NCBI GenBank assembly: GCA_021767245.1 | Contig: JAASTO010000042.1 | Coordinates: 1-15,892, forward strand | Direction: 5' to 3' | Length of the DNA stretch: 15,892 nucleotides | Source: Balneolaceae bacterium | GTDB taxonomy: Bacteria; Bacteroidota; Rhodothermia; Balneolales; Balneolaceae | Shown here: positions 6,766-14,078 of the stretch, piece by piece | How positions within the stretch are numbered: the first letter of the stretch is position 1 | How the letters are laid out: every line of letters starts with the position of its first letter | Notes under the pieces: generated by a model | The model's database searches: none | Seen by the model: the letters and a program-made list of their open reading frames with translations, nothing else | Told to the model about the DNA's origin: nothing | Program-made: the position numbers and the translations under genes

Positions 6766-7848
6766 TCAATTAGCAGAAGAAAGTTCAATGGAAAATTTCT
6801 GAACCTTATCGGTTACAGACTGACCTTCGGTCATACCACCTATGATGTAGTATTCACCATTGGCTTTACCCATACCCCGGTGATCCATAGTTGGTGTTGG
6901 CTGCGCTCCCAAGACGACCCATTCCTGAGTATCAAGTCGATATCCGAACACTTCGGTTTGTGGGTTGGCAGGACGTAAATTGTATCCAATTCCGTTGTAG
7001 TTGTATGGATTGGATGTTCCTCCTACAAATATGATCATTTCAACGGGAGAGCTTACACCCATAGCTGCCATGCGATAGCGGGCTTCTCCGGGATGCGTTG
7101 GGATGCGTGACCAGTTTATGGTTGTATGGTCTTCCGCATCGATCTCACCTTTAATGCTACCCGGTGACATTTTAAATAATCGCTCTCCATCATCCACTAT
7201 TGCCTGAACGCCATCAGATAGTACCATAGTGTTGCCTACTATACCACCGGCGTGGCCAAATACGGGAGGGCCCGGATAAGGAGTGGCATGCTCCCAGGAA
7301 TTTGTTTCAGTGTCATATACCTGCACATTGGATACGTTGTTGGTGTAGTTCCATCCACTTACGAGGTAAATGTAACGATCCTGATAAACCAGTGACACAG
7401 CATCTTCAACCGGGAGCAGCATATCAGCTACCCGTTCGTATGTATTTGCCACCGGATTGTACTTAAAAACTTCGGAGGTAGAAGCTTCAGCACTGTCTTC
7501 ATCAACTGTATAACCACCAAAAATGTAAATATTTCCATTTACGGTTTCGGCTGTACTTCCAAGTCTTCCGATTTTGTCAGGTACGCCGGGTATCTCTTCC
7601 CAAATATTTTCATTGGCATTATAGCGTGCTGCGAAATCACTCACATCGCTGTATGTTTTACCTTTTTCCAATCCGGAAAATGTGTAGATATATGGAACGC
7701 CATCAACTGTAGCAGAAGCGATCGCATTGTTGGAAATTTCAATAGGCAGTGAAGCTGCCTCTTCCCATTCAAGGGTTGCTTGTTTGGGAGCTTGCTGACA
7801 GGATACTGCCAGAATTGCGAGGGTGAATAGTGTTAATATTTTTTTCAT
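6766..7848 (-). CDS. Six-bladed Kelch-repeat beta-propeller lipoprotein
   Basis: The ATG at 7848 puts a lipoprotein signal at the start (MKKILTLFTLAILAVSC, Cys17); an in-frame ATG 48 bases upstream would bury it. The remaining 343 residues contain six Kelch-like blades. They begin near 38 (blade core YIYTFSGL), 92 (IYIFGGY), 146 (YIYLVSGW), 195 (TMVLSDG, degenerate), 256 (MIIFVGGT) and 319 (YYIIGGM), several closed by a W-type strand such as NSWEHA or QEWVVL. The protein should be an envelope-anchored propeller that binds a ligand or carries out sugar chemistry. N-acetylneuraminate epimerase (NanM) is also a six-bladed Kelch protein, but no sialic-acid gene lies nearby, so that function is not claimed. 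It has its own terminator and is divergent from the redox operon. Confidence 0.88.
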   Translation of the reverse strand: MKKILTLFTLAILAVSCQQAPKQATLEWEEAASLPIEISNNAIASATVDGVPYIYTFSGLEKGKTYSDVSDFAARYNANENIWEEIPGVPDKIGRLGSTAETVNGNIYIFGGYTVDEDSAEASTSEVFKYNPVANTYERVADMLLPVEDAVSLVYQDRYIYLVSGWNYTNNVSNVQVYDTETNSWEHATPYPGPPVFGHAGGIVGNTMVLSDGVQAIVDDGERLFKMSPGSIKGEIDAEDHTTINWSRIPTHPGEARYRMAAMGVSSPVEMIIFVGGTSNPYNYNGIGYNLRPANPQTEVFGYRLDTQEWVVLGAQPTPTMDHRGMGKANGEYYIIGGMTEGQSVTDKVQKFSIELSSAN

Positions 7849-7963
7849 TTGTATAATTTGTGGACTTATTGCCTGATTTTTGATTACCCTGAACACCTTA
7901 TGTAACCGAAAAATTCGCGTTCAGAAATTGTTTATTTTCCAATCCTAAATATAAGTTTTTTAT

Positions 7964-8788
7964 ATGTCTTCTTTTGAAAATAAAATAGTTTTAATAACTG
8001 GCGGTGCCAGTGGGATTGGGTTGATGATGGGGCAAAAAGCGCTTAGCCGAGGTGCTGAGAAATTAATTATTTGGGATGTGAATAAAGAGGCTATGGATGC
8101 AGTGTCTGATCAGCTTATATCCAGGGGATATAAAGTTTTTACCGAGTTGATCGATGTCAGTGATCATACCGGCGTTCTAAAAGCAGCTGAAAAAACCCTA
8201 AAGGAACATGGCAGGGTTGATATGCTCTTCAATAATGCCGGAATTGTAGCGGGAAAAGAATTTACCGAGCACTCAATGGAAAGCATTAAAAAAACGATGG
8301 ATGTAAATAGCCTGGGGTTGATGTACATGGCAAAAGCTTTTTTGCCGGTAATGCTAGAAAACGGATTCGGGCATATCATTAACATTGCATCAGCGGCAGG
8401 GCTAACCCCCAATCCCGGTATGACCGTTTACGCGGGCAGTAAGTGGGCCGCGGTCGGTTGGTCAGAATCCCTCAATCTTGAGATGGAAAAGAACGGGTAT
8501 CCAGTTAAGGTATTGACGGTGATGCCCAGCTATATCAATACCGGAATGTTTGAAGGAGTAACAGCCCCTTTCTTAATGCCGCTACTGGATCCGGATAAGA
8601 TCACCGATAAGATCCTGAGTGCTGTTGAAAAGGATAAAGACAGACTCAGGGAGCCATTCATGGTAAAAATGACTCCGTTCATAAGGGGGATCTTACCGGC
8701 AAAAGTCTACAATTTTGTAGCCGGAACGTTGATTGGGGTTTATCGTTCTATGGATACATTTAAGGGCAGAGGATCAGATCAGATATGA
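7964..8788 (+). CDS. Short-chain dehydrogenase/reductase (SDR16C-like)
   Basis: This 274-residue Rossmann enzyme has the classical SDR motifs: TGGASGIG (12-19) for the nucleotide, NNAG (90-93), structural Asn115, catalytic Ser143, Tyr156 and Lys160 in YAGSK. Asp38 at the end of the second strand (LIIWDVN) favours NAD over NADP. The WDVN segment and the IINIASAAG and AVGWSESL regions resemble human 17-beta-HSD11/retinol dehydrogenases (SDR16C), which act on lipophilic alcohols such as retinol, steroids or fatty alcohols. The C-terminal part, including PAKVYNFVAGTLIGVYRSMD, may form a membrane-facing lid. The stop overlaps the next start by four bases (ATGA), so it is translationally coupled to the aldehyde dehydrogenase. 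A likely reaction is oxidation of a lipophilic alcohol to an aldehyde, or the reverse. Confidence 0.92.
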   Translation: MSSFENKIVLITGGASGIGLMMGQKALSRGAEKLIIWDVNKEAMDAVSDQLISRGYKVFTELIDVSDHTGVLKAAEKTLKEHGRVDMLFNNAGIVAGKEFTEHSMESIKKTMDVNSLGLMYMAKAFLPVMLENGFGHIINIASAAGLTPNPGMTVYAGSKWAAVGWSESLNLEMEKNGYPVKVLTVMPSYINTGMFEGVTAPFLMPLLDPDKITDKILSAVEKDKDRLREPFMVKMTPFIRGILPAKVYNFVAGTLIGVYRSMDTFKGRGSDQI

Positions 8789-10152
8789 GTGCAAAGGAAT
8801 TACTTGAAAAGCATAGAACTTACTTCAGGTCCGGCGCTACAAAGCCACTCTCGTTCAGGATTCATCAGCTTGAGACTTTAAAAAAGATCTTGGCTGAGCA
8901 TGAAGAAGAATTGGCCTCTGCGGTATACAAAGATTTTAAGAAGCCGGAGATGGAAACCTACGCCACTGAACTTGGCATCCTTCATGATGAGATCTCCTAC
9001 ACTATTCGAAAATTAAGAAATTGGATAAAACCCAAACGGGTGTCCGGTACACTGATCAATTTCCCATCCTCAAACTATACGGTGGCTGAGCCCTATGGAG
9101 CCGTACTGATCATTGCTCCCTGGAACTACCCCATTCAGTTGGCTTTGCTGCCCATGGTAGGAGCCATAGCGGCTGGAAATACCGTAATTATCAAGCCCTC
9201 AGAATTATCCCCGAATACCTCCTCAGTTCTAAAAAAGATCATTGATGCCTGGTTCAAGGAAGAATTTGTCACGGTGGTTGAAGGAGCCGTGGAAGTCAAT
9301 AAGGATCTGCTGGATCAGGATTTCGATTATATCTTCTTTACCGGTAGCACCCGGGTTGGGAAGATCGTGATGGAAGCCGCTTCCAAACATCTGACTCCTG
9401 TTACTCTTGAATTGGGTGGGAAAAGTCCCTGTATTGTTGACGGTACAGCAAAGATCAAAACAGCCGCAAAACGTATTGCCTGGGGTAAGTTTTTAAACGC
9501 GGGACAAACGTGTGTGGCTCCCGATTATGTGTTAGTTCACAGCAGTGTGAAAGATGAGTTCTTGCAGGAGCTTAAGAACGCTGTAAAGGGTTTTTACGGC
9601 GTGAACCCGAAGCTGAGCCCGGATTATGCAAGGATCATCAATGGTGATCATTTTAAAAGGCTGTGTTCTTATCTGGAAGATGGCGAGGTGTATTCAGGTG
9701 GACGGTTTGATGCCGATGAATGTTATCTGGAGCCAACCATTCTTAGCAGCGTGAAAAGTGAAAGCCCGGTGATGAAAGAGGAGATCTTTGGACCCATTCT
9801 GCCGGTCGTGGAATTCAACAGTATAGCAGATGCCATTCATCTTGTAAATTCTAAACCAAAGCCACTGGCACTGTACCTATTCACCGAAAATTCCACTACA
9901 GAAAGGCTTGTTCTAAAGGAATGTTCATTTGGAGGAGGAGCCGTGAACGATGTGGTGGCGCACCTGGGCAATCGGCACTTGCCGTTTGGAGGGGTAGGGA
10001 ACAGTGGGATGGGCGAATATCATGGCAAATCAAGTTTTGATACCTTTTCGCACACCAAGAGTATTATGCGCAAGCCAACATGGCTGGATGTCCCCTTTCG
10101 ATATGCCCCATACAAAGGAAAATTAAAATGGATAAAGAAGATCCTGAATTGA
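8785..10152 (+). CDS. Aldehyde dehydrogenase, ALDH3-like
   Basis: The 455 residues span a full aldehyde dehydrogenase of the shorter class 3 type, which oxidises aldehydes to carboxylic acids with NAD(P). Key sites are oxyanion Asn114 in APWNYP, Lys137 in IIKPSE for the cofactor, the FTGSTRVG loop (185-192), general base Glu209 in LELGG and nucleophile Cys243 in NAGQTCVAP. EEIFGP and the GGGAVND and PFGGVGNSGMG segments complete the active site. The C-terminus (FRYAPYKGKLKWIKK) matches soluble ALDH3 proteins and lacks the membrane tail of animal fatty-aldehyde dehydrogenase. It overlaps the upstream dehydrogenase gene by four bases and ends one base before the next start. The natural inference is that it takes the aldehyde made by its upstream partner. 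Confidence 0.94.
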   Translation: MSAKELLEKHRTYFRSGATKPLSFRIHQLETLKKILAEHEEELASAVYKDFKKPEMETYATELGILHDEISYTIRKLRNWIKPKRVSGTLINFPSSNYTVAEPYGAVLIIAPWNYPIQLALLPMVGAIAAGNTVIIKPSELSPNTSSVLKKIIDAWFKEEFVTVVEGAVEVNKDLLDQDFDYIFFTGSTRVGKIVMEAASKHLTPVTLELGGKSPCIVDGTAKIKTAAKRIAWGKFLNAGQTCVAPDYVLVHSSVKDEFLQELKNAVKGFYGVNPKLSPDYARIINGDHFKRLCSYLEDGEVYSGGRFDADECYLEPTILSSVKSESPVMKEEIFGPILPVVEFNSIADAIHLVNSKPKPLALYLFTENSTTERLVLKECSFGGGAVNDVVAHLGNRHLPFGGVGNSGMGEYHGKSSFDTFSHTKSIMRKPTWLDVPFRYAPYKGKLKWIKKILN

Positions 10153-10153
10153 T

Positions 10154-11152
10154 ATGAGTACAAAGACATTCAAAGCATTTTATGTAGAGGAAACAGAGGA
10201 AGGAAGTTTTAATTCTGAGGTTCGGCAGGTCCCATACTCATTCCTGCCAAAGAATGAGGTATTGATCCGGGTAAGGTATTCCTCGTTAAATTATAAGGAC
10301 GCCTTGTCTGCGTCGGGGAACAAAGGGGTTACTCGAACCTATCCACACATTCCGGGCATTGATGCCTCGGGCATCGTTCAGGAAGATAGATCAGATAAGT
10401 TTGATGAGGGAGATGAGGTGATCGTAACGGGACGTGATCTTGGTTCCAATACCTCAGGCGGATTTGGAGAATACATCTCAGTACCTGCAGACTGGGTGGT
10501 GAAACTGCCGGAGGGCCTTACGCTTGAAACATCTATGTTCTTCGGTACGGCAGGATTTACCGCCATGTATGGCGTGAAACGACTTCAGCGTGAACAGATC
10601 GATCCGGAAGAAGGCAGGGTTTTGGTGACCGGTGCGACCGGTGGAGTTGGGTCACTGGCGGTGTTTTTCCTGGCAGAACTGGGCTATGATGTAGTAGCTG
10701 CCACCGGCAAAATGAATGAGGAGTCGTTTCTGAAATTGCTGGGGGCCAGAGAGGTGATCAACCGGGAGCAGGTGACCAATGTAGGTAACAGTTTAATGCT
10801 GAGCAGAAAGTGGAACGGAGCTATAGAAACTGTTGGGGGCGAAATGCTGGATGCGGTGATACGCCAAACCAATCATGATGGAGCCGTGGCCTGCTGCGGA
10901 AACATTCTTGGCCATGAATTGAATACCAATATTTACCCGTTCATCTTGAGAGGAGTGAGTTTGCTTGGTATTGATTCTGCGATCTGTAAAATGCCTATGC
11001 GACTTAAGATCTGGGATAGCATCTCAAAGATCGATGTGTCCAAACTTCCTAACCGGTTCATCACTACCGTACACCTGGAAGGATTGAAAGATGAGGTTGA
11101 GAGAATTCTGAAAGGCAGACAAGTGGGAAGAGTGGTTGTGATTCACGATTAA
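10154..11152 (+). CDS. YhdH/YhfP (AcuI-like) zinc-free quinone oxidoreductase family
   Basis: This 332-residue medium-chain reductase belongs to the YhdH/YhfP branch. It shows YSSLNYKDALSASGNKGVTR followed by YPHIPGIDASG (63-73), the hallmark of the family, and the NADPH-binding loop VTGATGGVGS (158-167). It lacks the cysteine/histidine ligands of zinc alcohol dehydrogenases. Characterised members such as AcuI reduce acrylyl-CoA to propionyl-CoA with NADPH, and others act on enones or quinones. It begins one base after the aldehyde dehydrogenase stop, so the three genes form one operon. Within it the enzyme could reduce an alpha,beta-unsaturated product or detoxify acrylyl thioesters. The exact substrate cannot be read from the sequence. 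Confidence 0.92.
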   Translation: MSTKTFKAFYVEETEEGSFNSEVRQVPYSFLPKNEVLIRVRYSSLNYKDALSASGNKGVTRTYPHIPGIDASGIVQEDRSDKFDEGDEVIVTGRDLGSNTSGGFGEYISVPADWVVKLPEGLTLETSMFFGTAGFTAMYGVKRLQREQIDPEEGRVLVTGATGGVGSLAVFFLAELGYDVVAATGKMNEESFLKLLGAREVINREQVTNVGNSLMLSRKWNGAIETVGGEMLDAVIRQTNHDGAVACCGNILGHELNTNIYPFILRGVSLLGIDSAICKMPMRLKIWDSISKIDVSKLPNRFITTVHLEGLKDEVERILKGRQVGRVVVIHD

Positions 11153-11185
11153 AAAAAAAGCCCGCTTCCGTGGGAGGCGGGCTTT
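11151..11185. terminator. Strong bidirectional terminator
   Basis: A 13-base-pair GC-rich stem (AAAGCCCGCTTCC, 11157-11169, with GGAGGCGGGCTTT, 11173-11185, one G-U pair) closes a three-base loop. A run of nine A to the left becomes a T-run on the reverse strand, making this a strong terminator for the response regulator gene as well as the end of the redox operon. Confidence 0.9.
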
Positions 11186-11191
11186 GATAAT

Positions 11192-11219
11192 CACAAAGCG
11201 GCGGTCAAACCACTTTGTG
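11192..11219. repeat. Second hairpin beside the shared terminator
   Basis: CACAAAG (11192-11198) and CTTTGTG (11213-11219) are exact complements around 14 bases that can themselves form a GGT/ACC pair. It sits between the response regulator stop and the main terminator, and so would be in that gene's 3' untranslated region. There is no T-run, so an RNA-stabilising role or chance is as likely as termination. Confidence 0.4.
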
Positions 11220-11246
11220 GGAGTTATGGGTATTTAATAAAGTTCT

Positions 11247-11645
11247 TTATGCAGCGTTTTGGGCTACAGAAACCATTTCAGAGGCTTTGTTAAGCGGGAT
11301 CGATAGCTCTTGAACCGTCACCGGTTTCAGGAGAAAGTCCACATACTCTGTGGTTTGGGCATTTTTAAGTACCGAAGGTGAACGATCGCCGGATAAGAAT
11401 ATCACCGGGAGATCCATAAACCGTTCACGGATCTTTTTTACGGTTTGAATACCGTTTAGCTGTCCGGCAAGTTGAACATCAATAAGCAGGATCTCAGGAT
11501 TCAGGTCCTGAATCTTCTCGAGGGCTTCTTCACCGCTTACTGCTTTGCCGATCACATCATACCCAAGACGTTCCACCATCTTCTGTTCCACAACAGATAG
11601 AAGCGGGTCGTCCTCAACAATCATGACTTTTTTGAATGGTCCCAT
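11247..11645 (-). CDS. Single-domain response regulator (CheY-like)
   Basis: The 132 residues are one receiver domain with no output domain. The acidic pocket is Glu11-Asp12-Asp13, the phospho-acceptor is Asp56 in LLIDVQL, Ser85 occupies the conserved Thr/Ser switch position (FLSGD), and Lys107 in FLLKP is the conserved lysine. A proline-rich DNA-binding or enzymatic tail is absent; after Lys107 only helix 5 and a short AQNAA end remain. It would act by protein-protein contact or as a phospho-relay intermediate. No histidine kinase is adjacent; the orphan soluble PAS kinase at 3057-4883 is the only candidate in the window. It converges on the redox operon and has an AT-rich upstream region with the palindrome TAATATATTA. 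Confidence 0.93.
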   Translation of the reverse strand: MGPFKKVMIVEDDPLLSVVEQKMVERLGYDVIGKAVSGEEALEKIQDLNPEILLIDVQLAGQLNGIQTVKKIRERFMDLPVIFLSGDRSPSVLKNAQTTEYVDFLLKPVTVQELSIPLNKASEMVSVAQNAA

Positions 11646-11794
11646 AACAAGCCTTTAGTATTAAAATTTTCTAATGTTAATATATTAGAGTTTTTTAATA
11701 AAAGCAACGAAGGGATGGAAAATGTTTTTCCAATATTTGGATAAGTTGTTTAGTAACAGGTATAAGAAAAAGATTAAAATAGAATTGACCGGAG

Positions 11795-12538
11795 TTAGAG
11801 ATCAGCTCTCCATGCGTTAAGAGACTCAAAGGATGAGACCATCCTCGAGCCATACCAGCTAAACCATTCTCCATTGACCAATTCTATTCTGGAGTTTGGG
11901 TAGTGTGTTTTGATTTCATTGATGTGCTCTTCTTTGAAAGGATACGGCTCGCTGCTTAAGAGGATTAGCTCCGGGGAAAGGTTAGAGAGCTCCTCAAGAG
12001 TTGTGGTGGGATATCTTAATTGATCGCCATAGATATTGATCAGGCCATATTTTTTCATCACATCGTGGATGTAAGTATCGCTACCCACTGTCATCCAAGG
12101 GTCCTTCCAGATAAAGTAAGCGGTTTGGATGGCCTTCGTTTCAGGCTTTTGTTGAAGTACCCGGTTGATCCTCGTTATGAGCTTTTCAGCCTGTTTTGTC
12201 GTACCTGTTTTGAGCCCGATCCGATCGATCTCAAACAAGGTATCCTCTACGGTGTTTATCTCAGTAAGTAATATATCAGCATGTTTTTCAAGGGCTGAAA
12301 TATCCTCTTTTCGGTTCTCCTCCTTATTTGCAACAATGAGATCCGGTTCAAACCCAATGATCTTTTCAATATTCGGATTCTTGGTGCCCCCAAAGATCTC
12401 AATATTTTTAACTGATTTTTTGGGGTGAATGCAAAACCGAGTTCTGCCGATCAGCTGATCTTCAAGTCCCAGGTTGATGAGTAATTCTGTTAAACTCGGA
12501 ACCAATGAAATAATTCGTTTATATGGGAATTTAGGCAT
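11795..12538 (-). CDS. BtuF-like helical-backbone metal/cobalamin receptor, no signal peptide
   Basis: This 247-residue protein has the class III periplasmic-binding fold used by BtuF and haem or siderophore receptors. It shows KRIISLVPSLTELLINLGL (7-25), GRTRFCIHP (31-39, with Cys36 and His38 as possible ligands), the EPDLIVANKEEN strand, a long linking helix (about 95-130) and then the second lobe with DPWMTVGSDTYIHDV and LSPELILLSSEPYPF. A WFSWYGSR motif (225-232) lies near the end. No signal peptide precedes the domain: the ATG lies inside the upstream gene, overlapping its end by eight bases (12531-12538). It is therefore expected in the cytoplasm, unlike a transporter-bound receptor, and no permease or ATPase is nearby. 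It is the last gene of an operon with a fructosamine kinase and a LMW phosphatase. Its ligand is unknown. Confidence 0.85.
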   Translation of the reverse strand: MPKFPYKRIISLVPSLTELLINLGLEDQLIGRTRFCIHPKKSVKNIEIFGGTKNPNIEKIIGFEPDLIVANKEENRKEDISALEKHADILLTEINTVEDTLFEIDRIGLKTGTTKQAEKLITRINRVLQQKPETKAIQTAYFIWKDPWMTVGSDTYIHDVMKKYGLINIYGDQLRYPTTTLEELSNLSPELILLSSEPYPFKEEHINEIKTHYPNSRIELVNGEWFSWYGSRMVSSFESLNAWRADL

Positions 12539-13385
12539 AATGTCGGATTATTTGTTCTGCCTGACGGGCATAACTCCCCCCAAACAAATTGGCATGAACA
12601 AGGACGGGATAAAGATTACAAAGTTTAATTCGGTCTTCGAATCCATCTGACAGAGGATATTCGTCGCTATAACCCGTATAAAAGTCAGCTGAAAATCCAC
12701 CAAATAAACGCGTCATGCTTAGATCCATTTCCCGGTGACCGAAATAAACTGCGGGATCATAGATCGAGGCGTTGCCATTCTTGTCAAACAAGTAGTTTCC
12801 ACTCCAGAGATCTCCATGTAATAGGGCTGGTTTTTCGGTGGGGAAAATGTGTCCCAGTTTGGCATACAGTTTTTGAACCGCTTTAAAAAGTGATCGGTCG
12901 ATTTTGCCATTTTCAACAGCCATTTGGATCTGTGGCTCTATGCGTTCAATGGCGAAGAAATCTGCCCAGTTAGAATGCTCTGAATTGGATTGAGGCAACC
13001 GGCCGATAAAGTTATCATGATCAAGCCCAAAGAGCTCGGTCGTGTGTTTATGTAAAAGGGCTAATTGCCTGCCAAAATCAAAATCAGAGTGGTCGTTTTT
13101 GGAGCCTTGTTCTATCCATTCAAGAATCAGGAATTGTTCATTTGTTGTTAAAACTTCAGGTATGCGAAGATCTGTGTTGGCTTCAGAAAGCAGCTTCAAT
13201 CCTTTTGCTTCTTTAGTGAACATGGTGGGATCGGCTGAAAGGTTCCATTTTATGAAATAGGTGCCTCCATTGTCTAACTTGAATTTTCCGCCCTGGTTGA
13301 TGTCTCCCCCATGAACCCTCGTGAAATCAAGGATATCCGAATTAAAAAAATCCCGAACGTCTTTAGCAATGGATTCAGGTAACAC
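12531..13385 (-). CDS. Fructosamine/ribulosamine-3-kinase family protein
   Basis: The 284 residues match the FN3K family, which phosphorylates the third carbon of ketoamines bound to protein lysines so that the sugar falls off. The ATP-binding loop reads HGGDINQGGKF (25-35), with Lys46 in YFIKWN and Glu59 as a likely partner. The catalytic loop is HGDLWSGN (190-197) with Asp192, the metal-binding Asp210 is in IYDPAVYFGHREMD, and LFGGSY (267-272) is the family's C-terminal mark. Asp28 takes the place of the loop cysteine that acts as a redox switch in eukaryotic members; bacterial members often have Asp there. The start is GTG at 13385, four bases after the end of the upstream TGA, and in the same frame as the phosphatase. 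Bacterial homologues favour ribulosamines and erythrulosamines over fructosamines. Confidence 0.9.
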   Translation of the reverse strand: MLPESIAKDVRDFFNSDILDFTRVHGGDINQGGKFKLDNGGTYFIKWNLSADPTMFTKEAKGLKLLSEANTDLRIPEVLTTNEQFLILEWIEQGSKNDHSDFDFGRQLALLHKHTTELFGLDHDNFIGRLPQSNSEHSNWADFFAIERIEPQIQMAVENGKIDRSLFKAVQKLYAKLGHIFPTEKPALLHGDLWSGNYLFDKNGNASIYDPAVYFGHREMDLSMTRLFGGFSADFYTGYSDEYPLSDGFEDRIKLCNLYPVLVHANLFGGSYARQAEQIIRHYA

Positions 13386-13388
13386 AGC

Positions 13389-13889
13389 TCAATCCTCAAT
13401 GTATTCAATGAGTTCATTTAACAGTTGCTCTGAACTTCTTTCCAATACCTTAAACACATTTTCAAATCCGTCCATGCCACCATAATAGGGATCAGGTACA
13501 TCTTTCATATCCGGGTGGGGATCGAATTCTCTCATCATTTTAACCTTATGCTCATATTGGCCTTTAGTATCGAGGTCCAGAATATTCCGGTAGTTATCGG
13601 AATCCATGGCTAGAATGAGGTCAAATTCTTCAAGGTCAGCGTATTCAAACTTACGGGCTTTTGAAGGCAGGTGAATGCCATATTTATTAGCCGTAGCCTG
13701 ACTTTTACTATTCGCAGATTCCCCTACATGATAGGCTGCCGTTCCAGCTGAGTCGATATAGAAATAATTTTCGTAGCCTTTCTCTTTTACTTTATGTATA
13801 AATATGCCCTCAGCGGTCGGGCTTCTGCAGATATTGCCCAGGCAAACGAACACAAGTTTATAGGGATCTTCTTGGGTGATAGGTCTCAT
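13389..13889 (-). CDS. Low-molecular-weight protein tyrosine phosphatase
   Basis: This 166-residue phosphatase has the LMW-PTP P-loop VCLGNICRSPTAEG, with nucleophile Cys16, Arg22 and Ser23 (CX5RS). The general acid is Asp133 in VPDPYYGG, followed by the two tyrosines that shape the substrate pocket. A second cysteine, Cys21, could form the protective disulphide known in this family. The human isoform A of this family removes the 5-phosphate from ribulosamine-5-phosphate on proteins, and the gene downstream is a fructosamine/ribulosamine-3-kinase family member. A joint deglycation role is therefore more likely than tyrosine signalling, although no capsule genes or tyrosine kinases in view would argue for or against that. 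It leads the three-gene operon and diverges from ileS. Confidence 0.93.
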   Translation of the reverse strand: MRPITQEDPYKLVFVCLGNICRSPTAEGIFIHKVKEKGYENYFYIDSAGTAAYHVGESANSKSQATANKYGIHLPSKARKFEYADLEEFDLILAMDSDNYRNILDLDTKGQYEHKVKMMREFDPHPDMKDVPDPYYGGMDGFENVFKVLERSSEQLLNELIEYIED

Positions 13890-14036
13890 TATTTATAAAA
13901 ATTGGGTTGTCTTTGAATAGTGCTCAAAAGTTAAGGGTTATAAAATTAGCAGTCATATTTAATAAGGAAATATGCTTTAAGATGGGTTAAGGATTTTTTT
14001 CATGGAAGTAACTACAAGCTTTTCAATCATATTTTG

Positions 14037-14044
14037 TATATTTG
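14037..14044 (+). promoter_or_regulatory. Candidate -7 element for ileS
   Basis: TATATTTG fits the Bacteroidota -7 element TAnnTTTG exactly and lies 34 bases before the ileS ATG. No TTTG is found at the expected 19-21 base spacing upstream, so the promoter is only partly supported. Confidence 0.4.
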
Positions 14045-14078
14045 AGGCTTAAAATGATTCGCCTGAATAAAGTTTTTT

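Noticed and set aside
7849..7896. Longer N-terminus for the Kelch protein
   Set aside because: The extra 16 residues would displace the lipoprotein signal at the ATG at 7848.
7928..7964. TTG-N21-TAAGTTTT as a promoter giving a leaderless dehydrogenase mRNA
   Set aside because: Both elements deviate from consensus in AT-rich DNA, and the implied start would coincide with the ATG; too weak without start mapping.
7948..7964. Palindrome ATATAA-GTTTT-TTATAT at the dehydrogenase start codon
   Set aside because: It is only A-T pairs and short, as expected by chance in this intergenic stretch.
11716..11732. Hairpin TGGAAAA/TTTTCCA after the metal-receptor gene
   Set aside because: The stem is AT-rich and no T-run follows on the reverse strand, so it is not convincing as a terminator.
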